A stretch of DNA of 64,000 bases. Origin: Acinetobacter calcoaceticus ANC 3811. Lineage in GTDB: Bacteria; Pseudomonadota; Gammaproteobacteria; Pseudomonadales; Moraxellaceae. Position 1 is the stretch's first letter, and each line of letters opens with the position of its first letter. Shown in pieces: positions 1-8,730 of this stretch. Under the pieces are notes generated by a model. The model was not told the origin of the DNA, ran no database searches, and saw only the letters and a program-made list of their open reading frames with translations. A program made the position numbers and the translations under genes. The stretch spans positions 2,501,261 to 2,565,260 of the forward strand of contig NZ_KB976986.1 of the NCBI RefSeq assembly GCF_000399665.1, given 5' to 3'.

Positions 1-543
1 CATTACAAATTTAGCTACCTCATAAATCCAATGTATAGCTGGATGTTCAATATGTTGAGCACCTAAAAGTCTGAGGACAAGCGCACAGAATATCGAGATA
101 CAAGGTGGAGAGCTTAAAACCTTTTTTAATATGTTGAGCTTGCTTTGCGGTGCCGTCGTTACAGCAGTTACGGCCCATGCATTTCCAAAAATCGAAACAC
201 CAATATATAGCGCCACTATCGGAGCAGTAGCTTTAGGACCAAATAATGCCATGGCAAAAGGAAAGCCTAGCCATCCCATGTTGGTATAGCTCACACAAAG
301 CGCTAATAACCTGTCTTTAAATAACGCTAAATAAGCAAAGAACAGAAGAAATGCAGAACCGAAGCTAAAGAGCATTAAACTCAAACTACCCGGTTGATAA
401 AATACCATGTTGTAAATAATAACAACTGGAATAAGCAAGCGTGCAAGCCATGCTGAAAGGATAGGTTTTAAAGTTTCTGAAATAGAAGTCTGGGCAAGCA
501 GAAGTCCGACAATAAAAGCAAATATTGGGAGCAATAATGCCAC
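1..543 (-). CDS. AEC-family (auxin efflux carrier-like) transporter, C-terminally cut by the window edge
   Basis: Translating the minus strand from a GTG at 543 gives 181 uninterrupted codons that run off the left edge, so the gene is partial. The start is preceded by AAAGGA about six bases upstream. The product is strongly hydrophobic with several membrane segments; residues near 95-125 contain NMGWLGFPFA followed by a helix rich in small residues, the pattern of AEC permeases (malonate and other organic-acid carriers). The substrate cannot be told. It is divergent from tatA across about 250 bases. Family moderately sure, substrate unknown. Confidence 0.7.
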   Translation of the reverse strand, partial: MALLLPIFAFIVGLLLAQTSISETLKPILSAWLARLLIPVVIIYNMVFYQPGSLSLMLFSFGSAFLLFFAYLALFKDRLLALCVSYTNMGWLGFPFAMALFGPKATAPIVALYIGVSIFGNAWAVTAVTTAPQSKLNILKKVLSSPPCISIFCALVLRLLGAQHIEHPAIHWIYEVAKFVM

Positions 544-722
544 GTTTTATCCTTTCACCCATCAAAATCAGTTTGTTATGCTACACCTTTTCAAAATGAA
601 ATGTACTCTCCTTTTCAAGTAATTTAAGCATCTCTTTTCCCGCTATATCTAAAATAAAAAATCAAATACAGCCTTTATAGAACTACCTTTTTAGATTTTG
701 ACTGATGGCTATTGTCTTAAAA

Positions 723-1014
<292 letters not shown>

Positions 1015-1026
1015 AGGTTTTCCACC

Positions 1027-1461
1027 ATGCTTGATGTAGGAATGACAGAGCTGCTCTGTTTTGCAATTATTGCAATTTTAGTTTTAGGCCCAGACAAACT
1101 TCCAGAAGCCGCACGCTTTGCTGGTCGCTGGTATGTTCGCCTAAAACGTTATATTACCAATTTGCAAAATGAGATTGATCAAGAGTTGCGTCTTTCTGAA
1201 TTTCGAAAAGAAATGCAAGAAGAACTCAACCGCATTGAAGCACTAGAACGCAAAGTACAACAACAACTTGAAGAAATACAAAAACAGACTACTTCAGACA
1301 ATTCAGAAAAAACTGAGGTAGCTGAAACTATATCTGAGTCGACGATGTACTCCCCTGTATCGGGTCATTATGAAGTGCCCTTTCTTGCCAAATTTACACC
1401 TTTGGCATCTCCAAGCGACACTTTAGAAACACCTCCCGTTAAATTGAAGATTGCCGTATGA
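1027..1461 (+). CDS. tatB: Sec-independent protein translocase subunit TatB
   Basis: A 144-residue protein: short N-terminal membrane helix ending in the TatB hinge LGPDKLPEAAR (about residues 20-30), then a long charged coiled-coil-prone region (about 40-100) and a disordered tail. TatB forms the receptor complex with TatC that binds twin-arginine signal peptides. It is distinguished from TatA by the longer charged helix and by its place before tatC. Its stop overlaps the tatC start by four bases (ATGA), implying translational coupling. Confidence 0.95.
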   Translation: MLDVGMTELLCFAIIAILVLGPDKLPEAARFAGRWYVRLKRYITNLQNEIDQELRLSEFRKEMQEELNRIEALERKVQQQLEEIQKQTTSDNSEKTEVAETISESTMYSPVSGHYEVPFLAKFTPLASPSDTLETPPVKLKIAV

Positions 1462-2228
1462 ACCAACTGCCTTCAACGACTGTAAATACGCAAGAAAATT
1501 TAGACCAAATGCCAATCATGAATCATTTGGTCGTTTTAAGACGTCATTTATTTAGAATTGTCGGGGTAACATTATTTTTATTCTTTTGCTTATTACCCTT
1601 TCGAAATAATACTTACCAATTATTATCGGAACCTTTAAGGCTGCAACTTCCTGCATCATCTTCAATGATTGCAACAGATGTAACTGCAACCTTTATGGCG
1701 CCTTTTAAGCTCAATTTATTTGTCGCGCTTGTGCTGGCAATGCCATTTATTCTTTATGAAATCTGGACTTTTGTCCGCCCTGCGTTATATCAAAAAGAAC
1801 GTCATTTAGCACTGCCATTACTCATCGGTAGTATTGTTTTGTTCTATGCCGGAGTTGCTTTTGCATACTACATTACACTTCCTGCAATTTTACATTTCTT
1901 TATTAGTGTATCGCCTGAAACTGTTGCACCTATGACGGATATTAATAGCTATCTAAGCTTTTGCTTAAAGCTGTTTTTAGTTTTTGGTATCACTTTTGAA
2001 ATTCCAATCGCGACGCTCCTACTGATTTTAATAGGTGTGGTAAATACAAAAAGTCTTGCTGAAAAAAGACGTTTTATCATTGTGGGATGTTTTTTTGTAG
2101 CCATGTTCATTACCCCACCTGATGCAATTTCTATGGTGATGTTGGCAATCCCGATGTGGTTGCTTTTCGAACTTGGATTATTGTTCGGTAAAATTCTTGA
2201 GAAAAGAAAAGCTCAATCTGCTGAATAA
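1458..2228 (+). CDS. tatC: Sec-independent protein translocase subunit TatC
   Basis: A 256-residue polytopic protein with about six membrane helices. After an N-terminal tail of 18 residues it shows MNHLVVLRRHL, and the first periplasmic loop region carries EIWTFVRPALY followed by KER, both TatC hallmarks. TatC recognises the RR motif of Tat signal peptides and nucleates TatA assembly. It starts inside the end of tatB and is followed by a strong terminator, closing the operon. A Tat-signal phosphatase lies immediately downstream in its own unit. Confidence 0.96.
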   Translation: MNQLPSTTVNTQENLDQMPIMNHLVVLRRHLFRIVGVTLFLFFCLLPFRNNTYQLLSEPLRLQLPASSSMIATDVTATFMAPFKLNLFVALVLAMPFILYEIWTFVRPALYQKERHLALPLLIGSIVLFYAGVAFAYYITLPAILHFFISVSPETVAPMTDINSYLSFCLKLFLVFGITFEIPIATLLLILIGVVNTKSLAEKRRFIIVGCFFVAMFITPPDAISMVMLAIPMWLLFELGLLFGKILEKRKAQSAE

Positions 2229-2241
2229 AATAATATTTAAG

Positions 2242-2275
2242 AAAAAGCCTGAACCTCTAAGTTCAGGCTTTTTTA
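2242..2275 (+). terminator. Rho-independent terminator after tatC
   Basis: Inverted repeat AAAGCCTGAAC / GTTCAGGCTTT with a 6-base loop, followed by a T run, 14 bases after the tatC stop. It separates tatABC from the downstream phosphatase gene. Confidence 0.9.
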
Positions 2276-2308
2276 TATAGACCACTTTTTAATCTACAAA
2301 GCCATAAA

Positions 2309-2364
2309 CTGTCTTCAAAGTGACTTAAAAATGTAAGAAAAGTGTCATTTCTAGTCCATAGAAT
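2309..2364 (+). promoter_or_regulatory. Four tandem PhoB-box-like repeats and -10 of the phosphatase gene
   Basis: Four 7-bp units lie at exact 11-bp steps: CTGTCTT (2309), GTGACTT (2320), ATGTAAG (2331) and GTGTCAT (2342), separated by the linkers CAAA, AAAA and AAAA. The first and last match the PhoB unit CTGTCAT at 6 of 7 positions. The array ends exactly 10 bp before a good -10, TAGAAT (2359-2364), and there is no -35. This is the geometry of PhoB-activated promoters such as E. coli pstS. PhoB binding is inferred. Confidence 0.65.
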
Positions 2365-2403
2365 CAACTCAACAAATATACTCACAAAAGTTACGGATTT
2401 ATT

Positions 2404-4584
2404 ATGACAACTGCTTCTAACCACCCAACACGTCGCGATATTTTAAAATGGTTTACGGGGATTCCTTTTCTTCCATTAGGTGCGATGGCTACGGCAGCAA
2501 CGTTAGCAGGATGTAACGATAGTAATGATGATTCAGACGTTACGACTCCATCAAAACCAATTAACTTTAAAAATGCAACGTTCACGTCAATGCCTGCTCC
2601 TTCTACTGTAGCAGAGATGGCAACAACGGCATGTGCATCAAAGCTTGCCATTTCATGGGAAGATGGCAGTAAAACTGAATATCAACTTGCTTACAAACCA
2701 TTCTTCTTAACAGGTACAGAAGTTCCTGATGGTAAAGGCGGAAAGATTATCGCGGGTGGTTATGTTGACATTAATAATAAGCCAATTATCGATAAATCTG
2801 TTGCTGGTAAAGAACGTCAATTCTTCTCTGACTGTCCAGATGGTAGTTCTCTGATTAGCTTTAAACAAGCGACTGGCAAAGATTTCACAGATGCAGACAA
2901 AAAAGCATTAGGTGTAACTGGTAATCCAGTGTTCCATGTGGTTCAGTTTGAATATCTATCGAAAGACCAAAATGGTGGTGATACTTACGGTAAATTATCA
3001 TCTCCGATTGCAGTACTTACTTTAGATCAAGACCCGAAAACTGGTCATTTGACTTTAATTAAATATCACAATGTAGACACTTCAAGCGCACATGGTTTAT
3101 GGATTACTTGTGGTGCAAGCTTATCACCATGGGGAACTCATTTATCGAGTGAAGAATATGAGCCAGATGCTTTCAACCAAAAATTAGGTCAATCACTTTC
3201 AACACTTAAAGCATTCAGTAAAAATGTGTATGGTGATGAAAATGCGGCTAACCCATATAACTACGGTCATTTACCAGAAATTACGGTAAATGCAGATGGT
3301 ACGGGTCGTGTGACAAAGCACTACTGTTTAGGCCGTATTTCACATGAGCTTGTGCAAGTTTTCCCAGATAACCGTACAGTTTTGATGGGTGATGACTACA
3401 CCAATGGTGGTCTCTTCATGTTTGTTGCAGATAAAGAGAAAGACCTATCTGCCGGCACACTTTACGTTGCAAAATATACAACAGTACTTACAGATACAAC
3501 GACGGGTCAGATCTCATGGATCAAGCTTGGTCATGCAACAAGTGTAGAGATTGAAAACCTAATCAAGAGCGGTATCAAAGGAACTGATATTTTTGAATCG
3601 GTTCTACAAATTGCCAAATATCCAAGCGATGCAACGACAGCAGAAAAAGATGCTATTGATGCTGGAGATAAAGGTACGCCTGAACAACAAGCTTTAGCAA
3701 AAGCTGCGAAAGATCGTTTAAAACTACAACAAGCTGCTCAAAAAGCAGAATTAGAAGCTCAAGGTTTCAAATTTACTTATTTGAGCAAAACTGGTGTTTA
3801 TCTCAAGCTTAAAGATAACAGCGACAGAACTAAACTTGCAGCAGCTTTCCTTGAGACACACCGTTATGCTGCTTACGTTGGCGCTTCAATGGCATTGACC
3901 AAGAACGAAGGTACGACTGTAAATATTGCAGATAAACGAGCATATTCAGCTTTAGCTAACATTGTTGATTCAATGGTTGAAGGTGGTAGCGGTTACCTTG
4001 CTGAGCACAACGTTAAATTCCCGAAAATCACGGCTGGTGGTATTTTGGAGCATAAACTGGCAGGCGGCCAAAAAGACAGCTTAAATGTGGCAATTAATAG
4101 TGAATGGGTACCTAGCCAATCTAGTCTTCTCATTAAAGGTAAAGACATTAGCTTTGACAGCTTAGGTAACACTGCTGACCCAGAACAGATTGCTAGCCCT
4201 GACAACTTAAAGTTCTCTGAAAAGCTACGTACGTTATTTATCGGTGAAGACTCTGGTAACCACTTAAATAACTTCTTATGGGCTTACAATGTCGACACTA
4301 AACAGCTCATCCGTATCTTGTCTACACCAGCAGGTGCAGAGTCAACAGGTCTACACGCAGTTGATGAAGTAAATGGATGGACTTACATCATGAGTAACTT
4401 CCAACATCCAGGTGATGAATGGAACCGTTTCTACAAAGAAACTAACGGTGTTCGTACTGGTATCAGTGCAGATTTACTTTCGCAAATTGATACCGCAATT
4501 AATACCAACTACAGCAACAAATTTGCAGCAGCCGTTGGCTATATCACTGCCGACCCAATTGCTCCATCTGTTGTAAAAAAATAA
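2404..4584 (+). CDS. phoX: PhoX-like (DUF839) alkaline phosphatase, Tat-exported putative lipoprotein
   Basis: A 726-residue protein beginning with a twin-arginine signal: TRRDILKW at residues 9-16, then a weakly hydrophobic stretch and LAGC at 34-37, which looks like a lipobox, so it may be a Tat-exported lipoprotein. The body resembles the PhoX/DUF839 family: calcium/iron-dependent phosphomonoesterases that release phosphate from organic esters outside the cytoplasm. Motifs such as GEDSGNHLNNFLWAYN near residue 615 fit a beta-propeller active site. It sits directly behind tatABC and has a PhoB-type promoter. Enzyme activity is inferred from the family. Confidence 0.85.
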   Translation: MTTASNHPTRRDILKWFTGIPFLPLGAMATAATLAGCNDSNDDSDVTTPSKPINFKNATFTSMPAPSTVAEMATTACASKLAISWEDGSKTEYQLAYKPFFLTGTEVPDGKGGKIIAGGYVDINNKPIIDKSVAGKERQFFSDCPDGSSLISFKQATGKDFTDADKKALGVTGNPVFHVVQFEYLSKDQNGGDTYGKLSSPIAVLTLDQDPKTGHLTLIKYHNVDTSSAHGLWITCGASLSPWGTHLSSEEYEPDAFNQKLGQSLSTLKAFSKNVYGDENAANPYNYGHLPEITVNADGTGRVTKHYCLGRISHELVQVFPDNRTVLMGDDYTNGGLFMFVADKEKDLSAGTLYVAKYTTVLTDTTTGQISWIKLGHATSVEIENLIKSGIKGTDIFESVLQIAKYPSDATTAEKDAIDAGDKGTPEQQALAKAAKDRLKLQQAAQKAELEAQGFKFTYLSKTGVYLKLKDNSDRTKLAAAFLETHRYAAYVGASMALTKNEGTTVNIADKRAYSALANIVDSMVEGGSGYLAEHNVKFPKITAGGILEHKLAGGQKDSLNVAINSEWVPSQSSLLIKGKDISFDSLGNTADPEQIASPDNLKFSEKLRTLFIGEDSGNHLNNFLWAYNVDTKQLIRILSTPAGAESTGLHAVDEVNGWTYIMSNFQHPGDEWNRFYKETNGVRTGISADLLSQIDTAINTNYSNKFAAAVGYITADPIAPSVVKK

Positions 4585-4597
4585 TTTCTACTCTTTA

Positions 4598-4632
4598 AAA
4601 AGAAACCTGCTTTATGCAGGTTTCTTTTATTA
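4598..4632 (+). terminator. Rho-independent terminator after phoX-like gene
   Basis: Stem AAGAAACCTGC / GCAGGTTTCTT with loop TTTAT and a following T-rich tract, placed 15 bases after the stop. The A-rich 5' side means it may also serve the converging gene on the minus strand. Confidence 0.85.
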
Positions 4633-4652
4633 TATTTCAAGTTAATTTATCT

Positions 4653-5432
4653 CTATCCGCTTAAAGGCACCTGCTGCTGAACAATTTGACCGCTGTGCTC
4701 ACCTTGTTGGGTCTTTTCAAACCAAAGCCATTCATTATTGGTCATTCTTAGAAAATTCGAACAACGTGTGCCATACACGGGACTTTGAATAAAGGTTGAT
4801 GACAATAACTCTTCCATCTCTGCTTGAATGCCAGTATTCGGTAATAAAGCAGTTGTGACTTTACGCTCATCTTCCAGAATATCCCAAGCCGCATGTTGCA
4901 AAGTTGGTTCTTCCGTCTGATGCTGAAGCATAGGCAAAAACTCTTGCGTAAAACGTGTTCGTAAATGTTTAGTTTTTTCCCAATGTTCAGACATTAAGCC
5001 ATTCGAAACCACATACACACCGTTAGCCAATACTTGCGGAGCTTCACCACGGTTACTCATATAAACCGCTTGATCAGCATTTCCCATAAACAAGTTAAAG
5101 CCAGCAAAATTCTGTTGCTGCTGTTCTAATTGTTGAGCAAATCGAATCGGCAATAAATCAGATTCTAAAAAAGCCTGAACCAAATGCCCCCGAGAAGTCT
5201 CATAAGACTTTTGATCCCGTCCATCACGAAAGTTGGTTAAAACAGCCCATCGACCTTGAGGCGTAACGCCCATCCACGTGCCACCCGACTGCAAATCTTG
5301 TCCCGCAACAATGGGGGTATGTTCCCATTGATGCAACAAAGCTGTTGGGCGATGATAAAACTCATCCCGATTTGACATAAGACACAAGGGCATATCATCC
5401 AGAACATGCCATGCTAAAGCCACAATACACAT
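4653..5432 (-). CDS. NRDE family (TANGO2-like) protein
   Basis: From the ATG at 5432 the product is 259 residues and begins MCIVALAW, with the family signature SNRDEFYHRP at about residues 20-29. NRDE/TANGO2 proteins start almost at this Met-Cys, so I prefer this start over in-frame ATGs 9 and 16 codons upstream. The family is an Ntn-hydrolase-like fold of uncertain biochemical role; TANGO2 in eukaryotes has been linked to heme and lipid homeostasis. The gene is divergent from lgt. Family assignment good, function unknown. Confidence 0.85.
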   Translation of the reverse strand: MCIVALAWHVLDDMPLCLMSNRDEFYHRPTALLHQWEHTPIVAGQDLQSGGTWMGVTPQGRWAVLTNFRDGRDQKSYETSRGHLVQAFLESDLLPIRFAQQLEQQQQNFAGFNLFMGNADQAVYMSNRGEAPQVLANGVYVVSNGLMSEHWEKTKHLRTRFTQEFLPMLQHQTEEPTLQHAAWDILEDERKVTTALLPNTGIQAEMEELLSSTFIQSPVYGTRCSNFLRMTNNEWLWFEKTQQGEHSGQIVQQQVPLSG

Positions 5433-5525
5433 TGATTCTTGTTCCCTATCTTTACACATTGAATGTACAACATTTTTCACATCATTCCGCTACAATCTGT
5501 CAAAACGTAAGATCAAGGAGCAGCA

Positions 5526-6344
5526 ATGCTGACCTATCCTAATATCGATCCGGTCGCAATACACTTAGGACCTCTTCAAGTCCATTGGTATGGACTCATG
5601 TATTTATTGGCATTTTTATGTGCTTGGGGGCTTGCTTCCTACCGTGCCAAACAACGTGATGGCTGGACATCAGAAATGGTTTCCGACCTAGTGTTCTATG
5701 GTGCCCTAGGTGTTGTTCTGGGCGGTCGTGTCGGCTATGTCCTTTTCTATGAGTTTGATAAATTCCTCGAAAATCCGATTTGGTTATTCCAAGTCTGGAC
5801 AGGTGGCATGAGTTTTCACGGCGGTTTCCTCGGTGTTATGGTTGCTATGCTATTTTGGTGTAAAAAATACCAAAAAACATGGTTCCAAACGCTCGACTTT
5901 ATTGCCCCTTGTGTACCGACAGGCTTAATGTTCGGACGCATTGGTAACTTTATTGGCGGAGAGTTATATGGTCGTGCGGTAACAGATCCAAATTATGCAT
6001 TTGGTATGATTTTCCCGACAGATCCATTACATCTGGTTCGCCATCCGTCACAAATCTATCAAGCGCTTTGTGAAGGTTTAATTCTATTCATTATATTGTG
6101 GTGGTTTAGTTCAAAGCCGCGTCCACGTATGGCCGTTTCTGCCCTATTCCTAATGGGATATGGTGTTGCCCGCTTTGTTATGGAATTCTTCCGTCAGCCT
6201 GATGCCGACCAAGGTTTTATTCTGTTTGGCTGGATGACAAAAGGACAGATTCTAACAATTCCAATGTTGCTGATTGGCCTTTGGATGATGTGGTATGCCT
6301 ACCAAAAGAAAATTTATGACTGGGGTCCACAAAAGAATAGTTAA
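5526..6344 (+). CDS. lgt: Prolipoprotein diacylglyceryl transferase
   Basis: A 272-residue polytopic inner-membrane enzyme that transfers a diacylglyceryl group from phosphatidylglycerol to the lipobox cysteine of prolipoproteins, the first step of lipoprotein maturation. The family signature GRIGNFIGGELYGR is at residues 137-150, and the conserved HGG is at 98-100. Length and seven-helix hydrophobicity are normal. A GGAG ribosome site precedes the ATG. It ends at a terminator, so it is probably its own unit. Confidence 0.97.
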   Translation: MLTYPNIDPVAIHLGPLQVHWYGLMYLLAFLCAWGLASYRAKQRDGWTSEMVSDLVFYGALGVVLGGRVGYVLFYEFDKFLENPIWLFQVWTGGMSFHGGFLGVMVAMLFWCKKYQKTWFQTLDFIAPCVPTGLMFGRIGNFIGGELYGRAVTDPNYAFGMIFPTDPLHLVRHPSQIYQALCEGLILFIILWWFSSKPRPRMAVSALFLMGYGVARFVMEFFRQPDADQGFILFGWMTKGQILTIPMLLIGLWMMWYAYQKKIYDWGPQKNS

Positions 6345-6352
6345 TATCTAAA

Positions 6353-6386
6353 TCAGAGGAGTTTCGGCTCCTCTTTTCTTTTTTTA
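6353..6386 (+). terminator. Rho-independent terminator after lgt
   Basis: Stem AGAGGAG / CTCCTCT around the stable loop TTTCGG, followed by a tract of mostly T. Confidence 0.85.
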
Positions 6387-6423
6387 TGCTACAGTTTTTA
6401 TTCTCCCAAGATGAAGATATACC

Positions 6424-6783
6424 ATGCTGGAATTCTGGTTTAACACGCAAGTCCCGACATTTAAAAAACTAGTAATTTTGATTATTACGCTGCTTATTTG
6501 TATTGCGCTCTATCAATACCAACCGCTGCCTTTAGATACGATTCTGATGTTTACTGGAACTGGCGTAATTTTTTTAATCTGCCGTTACTTTAAATTGCAC
6601 TTTGCTCAAAAAAATCCGACTGGGTTATTTTATCGCCTGTTGACTTGGATACCTATTGCACTGTTATTTGCCCTTATTTTTGTTAAAACAATGCCTAACT
6701 TACTCATCTGGGGTGTGCAAGGAATCGCTTTTATGGCACTTGCCGCTTTTATTTTTTCACCTCAATCTCTTTTTAAAAAATAG
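6424..6783 (+). CDS. Small hypothetical membrane protein, first of a related pair
   Basis: I do not recognise this 119-residue protein. It has an N-terminal MLEFWFN motif and three to four hydrophobic segments (about residues 16-33, 38-53, 72-90 and 92-110), so it should lie in the inner membrane. The following gene encodes a protein of nearly the same length with a similar opening (MLAYWYN) and hydrophobic spacing, suggesting tandem duplication. The two genes are 11 bases apart and probably co-transcribed. Function unknown. Confidence 0.75.
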   Translation: MLEFWFNTQVPTFKKLVILIITLLICIALYQYQPLPLDTILMFTGTGVIFLICRYFKLHFAQKNPTGLFYRLLTWIPIALLFALIFVKTMPNLLIWGVQGIAFMALAAFIFSPQSLFKK

Positions 6784-6794
6784 GTTTAGTTTTC

Positions 6795-7160
6795 ATGTTG
6801 GCTTATTGGTACAACGCTCCGCGCCATATCAAACTCATCTTTATTGTGGCGGTTTGTATGGCAGTTTATGTCGCTAATCAAGTTCAGCCGCTATCTCCTA
6901 TTTATACTGTCCTCAGCCTTATTTTCGGTTTTGGTTTACATCTTGGGCATTACTTAAATAGCAAAATCTCCAATAACGAATCGTATAAATCGAGCTTTAG
7001 ACTTTTAAGCAGCATTTACCCTATTTTTATCGTTGTTATTTTGATGTATCTACTTCCTGCTCAGCAGAAATGGATTCTTGCTATACAAGCTTTAGGCTTT
7101 GTACTGGTTGGATTTTTTCTTGTTTCGATTCATCAAAATCGTGCCAAACGATTTGAATAA
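6795..7160 (+). CDS. Small hypothetical membrane protein, second of a related pair
   Basis: A 121-residue protein opening MLAYWYNAP, with hydrophobic segments at about residues 14-28, 34-50, 70-85 and 92-110. Its length, N-terminal aromatic motif and segment spacing resemble the preceding gene, pointing to divergent tandem paralogues. It ends in a short basic tail (NRAKRFE). No known domain recognised. Followed by about 165 bases leading to thyA with no clear terminator. Confidence 0.75.
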   Translation: MLAYWYNAPRHIKLIFIVAVCMAVYVANQVQPLSPIYTVLSLIFGFGLHLGHYLNSKISNNESYKSSFRLLSSIYPIFIVVILMYLLPAQQKWILAIQALGFVLVGFFLVSIHQNRAKRFE

Positions 7161-7325
7161 TTACGTCTATTGAAATGTCATAGAACTATTTTTAGATTTT
7201 CATCTTGAGCTACAACAGGTATCATCTTCAATGGTTCATGATGAAGCAGCTCTATTGCGTAATTATTTATCGTTGAGCTATCTCCCCCTTTTATTTTATG
7301 GAATTAATCCGAACTCGAGAGTGTT

Positions 7326-8168
7326 ATGCGTGCATATTTAGACCTTCTACAACATATCCTTGATAATGGCGGTGACAAAGGCGACCGTACAGGCACAGGA
7401 ACCCGTTCTGTATTTGGTCATCAAATGCGTTTTGATCTCTCTAAAGGTTTTCCTTTACTCACCACAAAAAAAGTTCACTTCCGTTCTATTGTGATTGAGT
7501 TACTTTGGTTTTTAAAAGGCGACACCAACGTCCAATATCTAAAAGACAATAAAGTTTCAATTTGGGATGAATGGGCAACAGCAGATCAAACTGCTCGTTT
7601 TGGCCGCCCAGAGCATGAGCTTGGCCCTGTCTATGGTCATCAATGGCGTAATTTCGGCGCAACCAAAAATGCGGATGGCACTTATAACCAAGATGGTTTT
7701 GACCAAATTAAATGGTTAATTAATGAAATTAAAACCAACCCAAACTCACGTCGTTTAATTATTTCTGGTTGGAACCCGAACGAAGCTGGACAAGTAGCCT
7801 TACCACCTTGCCACACGCTTTTTCAATTTTTCGTACAAGATAACAAATTGTCATGCCAACTTTATCAACGTAGTGCAGACGTATTCTTGGGCGTGCCTTT
7901 TAACATTGCGAGCTATGCTCTACTCACCCATATGATTGCTCAAGTGTGCGGTTTAGGAGTCGGTGATTTTGTATGGACTGGTGGTGATACGCATCTTTAT
8001 GTCAATCATTTTGAGCAAGCACAACTTCAATTGACACGTGAACCTTTACCGCTCTGCCAATTGAAACTAAATCCAGAAGTAAAAGACTTATTTGATTTCA
8101 AATTTGAAGATGTTGAAATTGTAGGTTATGAGTCGCATCCTGCAATTAAAGCACCAGTTGCAGTATAA
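7326..8168 (+). CDS. thyA: Thymidylate synthase
   Basis: A 280-residue enzyme that methylates dUMP to dTMP using 5,10-methylene-tetrahydrofolate, producing dihydrofolate. The catalytic cysteine is C162 in [13 protein letters not shown]; the dUMP-binding DRTGTGT (20-26) and WDEWA (80-84) are present. Compared with E. coli ThyA there is a short insertion after WDEWA (about residues 85-98). folA follows 44 bases downstream, so the enzyme that makes dihydrofolate lies beside the one that reduces it. Confidence 0.97.
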   Translation: MRAYLDLLQHILDNGGDKGDRTGTGTRSVFGHQMRFDLSKGFPLLTTKKVHFRSIVIELLWFLKGDTNVQYLKDNKVSIWDEWATADQTARFGRPEHELGPVYGHQWRNFGATKNADGTYNQDGFDQIKWLINEIKTNPNSRRLIISGWNPNEAGQVALPPCHTLFQFFVQDNKLSCQLYQRSADVFLGVPFNIASYALLTHMIAQVCGLGVGDFVWTGGDTHLYVNHFEQAQLQLTREPLPLCQLKLNPEVKDLFDFKFEDVEIVGYESHPAIKAPVAV

Positions 8169-8212
8169 CAACGACTCAAATTTCATTAGGTTACGGTTTA
8201 GAGAATAAGATT

Positions 8213-8722
8213 ATGGCATGGCAAAATGTAGAAGTTGTTCACGTTGTGGCAATGGATAAAAACCACTGTATTGGTAAAGGCAATGCGTTGCCATGGCATA
8301 TTTCTGCCGACTTAAAACATTTTAAAGAAATCACACAAGGTGGTGTGGTTGTGATGGGTCGTAAAACCCTTGAGTCTATGGGCCGTACTCTACCAAACCG
8401 TGTGAACTGGGTCATTACTCGTGACATTAACTGGCACTTTGACGGTGTTAAAATTGCCTATTCAATTGAAGATGCTTTAAATGCAGCTTTAGAAGATGTA
8501 AAAAATACTGAAAAACAGGCATTGTTCATCATTGGTGGCGGTGAGATATTCAAGCAAACTTTGTCAATTGCAGACCGTCTTGAACTTACTCATGTTGACT
8601 TAGATGTGCAAGGTGATGCACATTATCCAACAATACCGAGTGAATTTCATAAAACTGCAAGTGAACAGCAAGTTGATGAAAAATCAGGGACTTCATTCGA
8701 GTTTGCCACTTATAAAAAATAA
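8213..8722 (+). CDS. folA: Dihydrofolate reductase
   Basis: A 169-residue enzyme that reduces dihydrofolate to tetrahydrofolate with NADPH; the target of trimethoprim. The N-terminal core shows IGKGNALPWHISADLKHFK, with the catalytic acid D33 equivalent to D27 of E. coli, and the NADPH-binding VMGRKTLESMG and IIGGGEIF follow in order. It lies directly after thyA on the same strand. Length is typical of chromosomal DHFR. Confidence 0.97.
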   Translation: MAWQNVEVVHVVAMDKNHCIGKGNALPWHISADLKHFKEITQGGVVVMGRKTLESMGRTLPNRVNWVITRDINWHFDGVKIAYSIEDALNAALEDVKNTEKQALFIIGGGEIFKQTLSIADRLELTHVDLDVQGDAHYPTIPSEFHKTASEQQVDEKSGTSFEFATYKK

Positions 8723-8730
8723 TTCAATGG

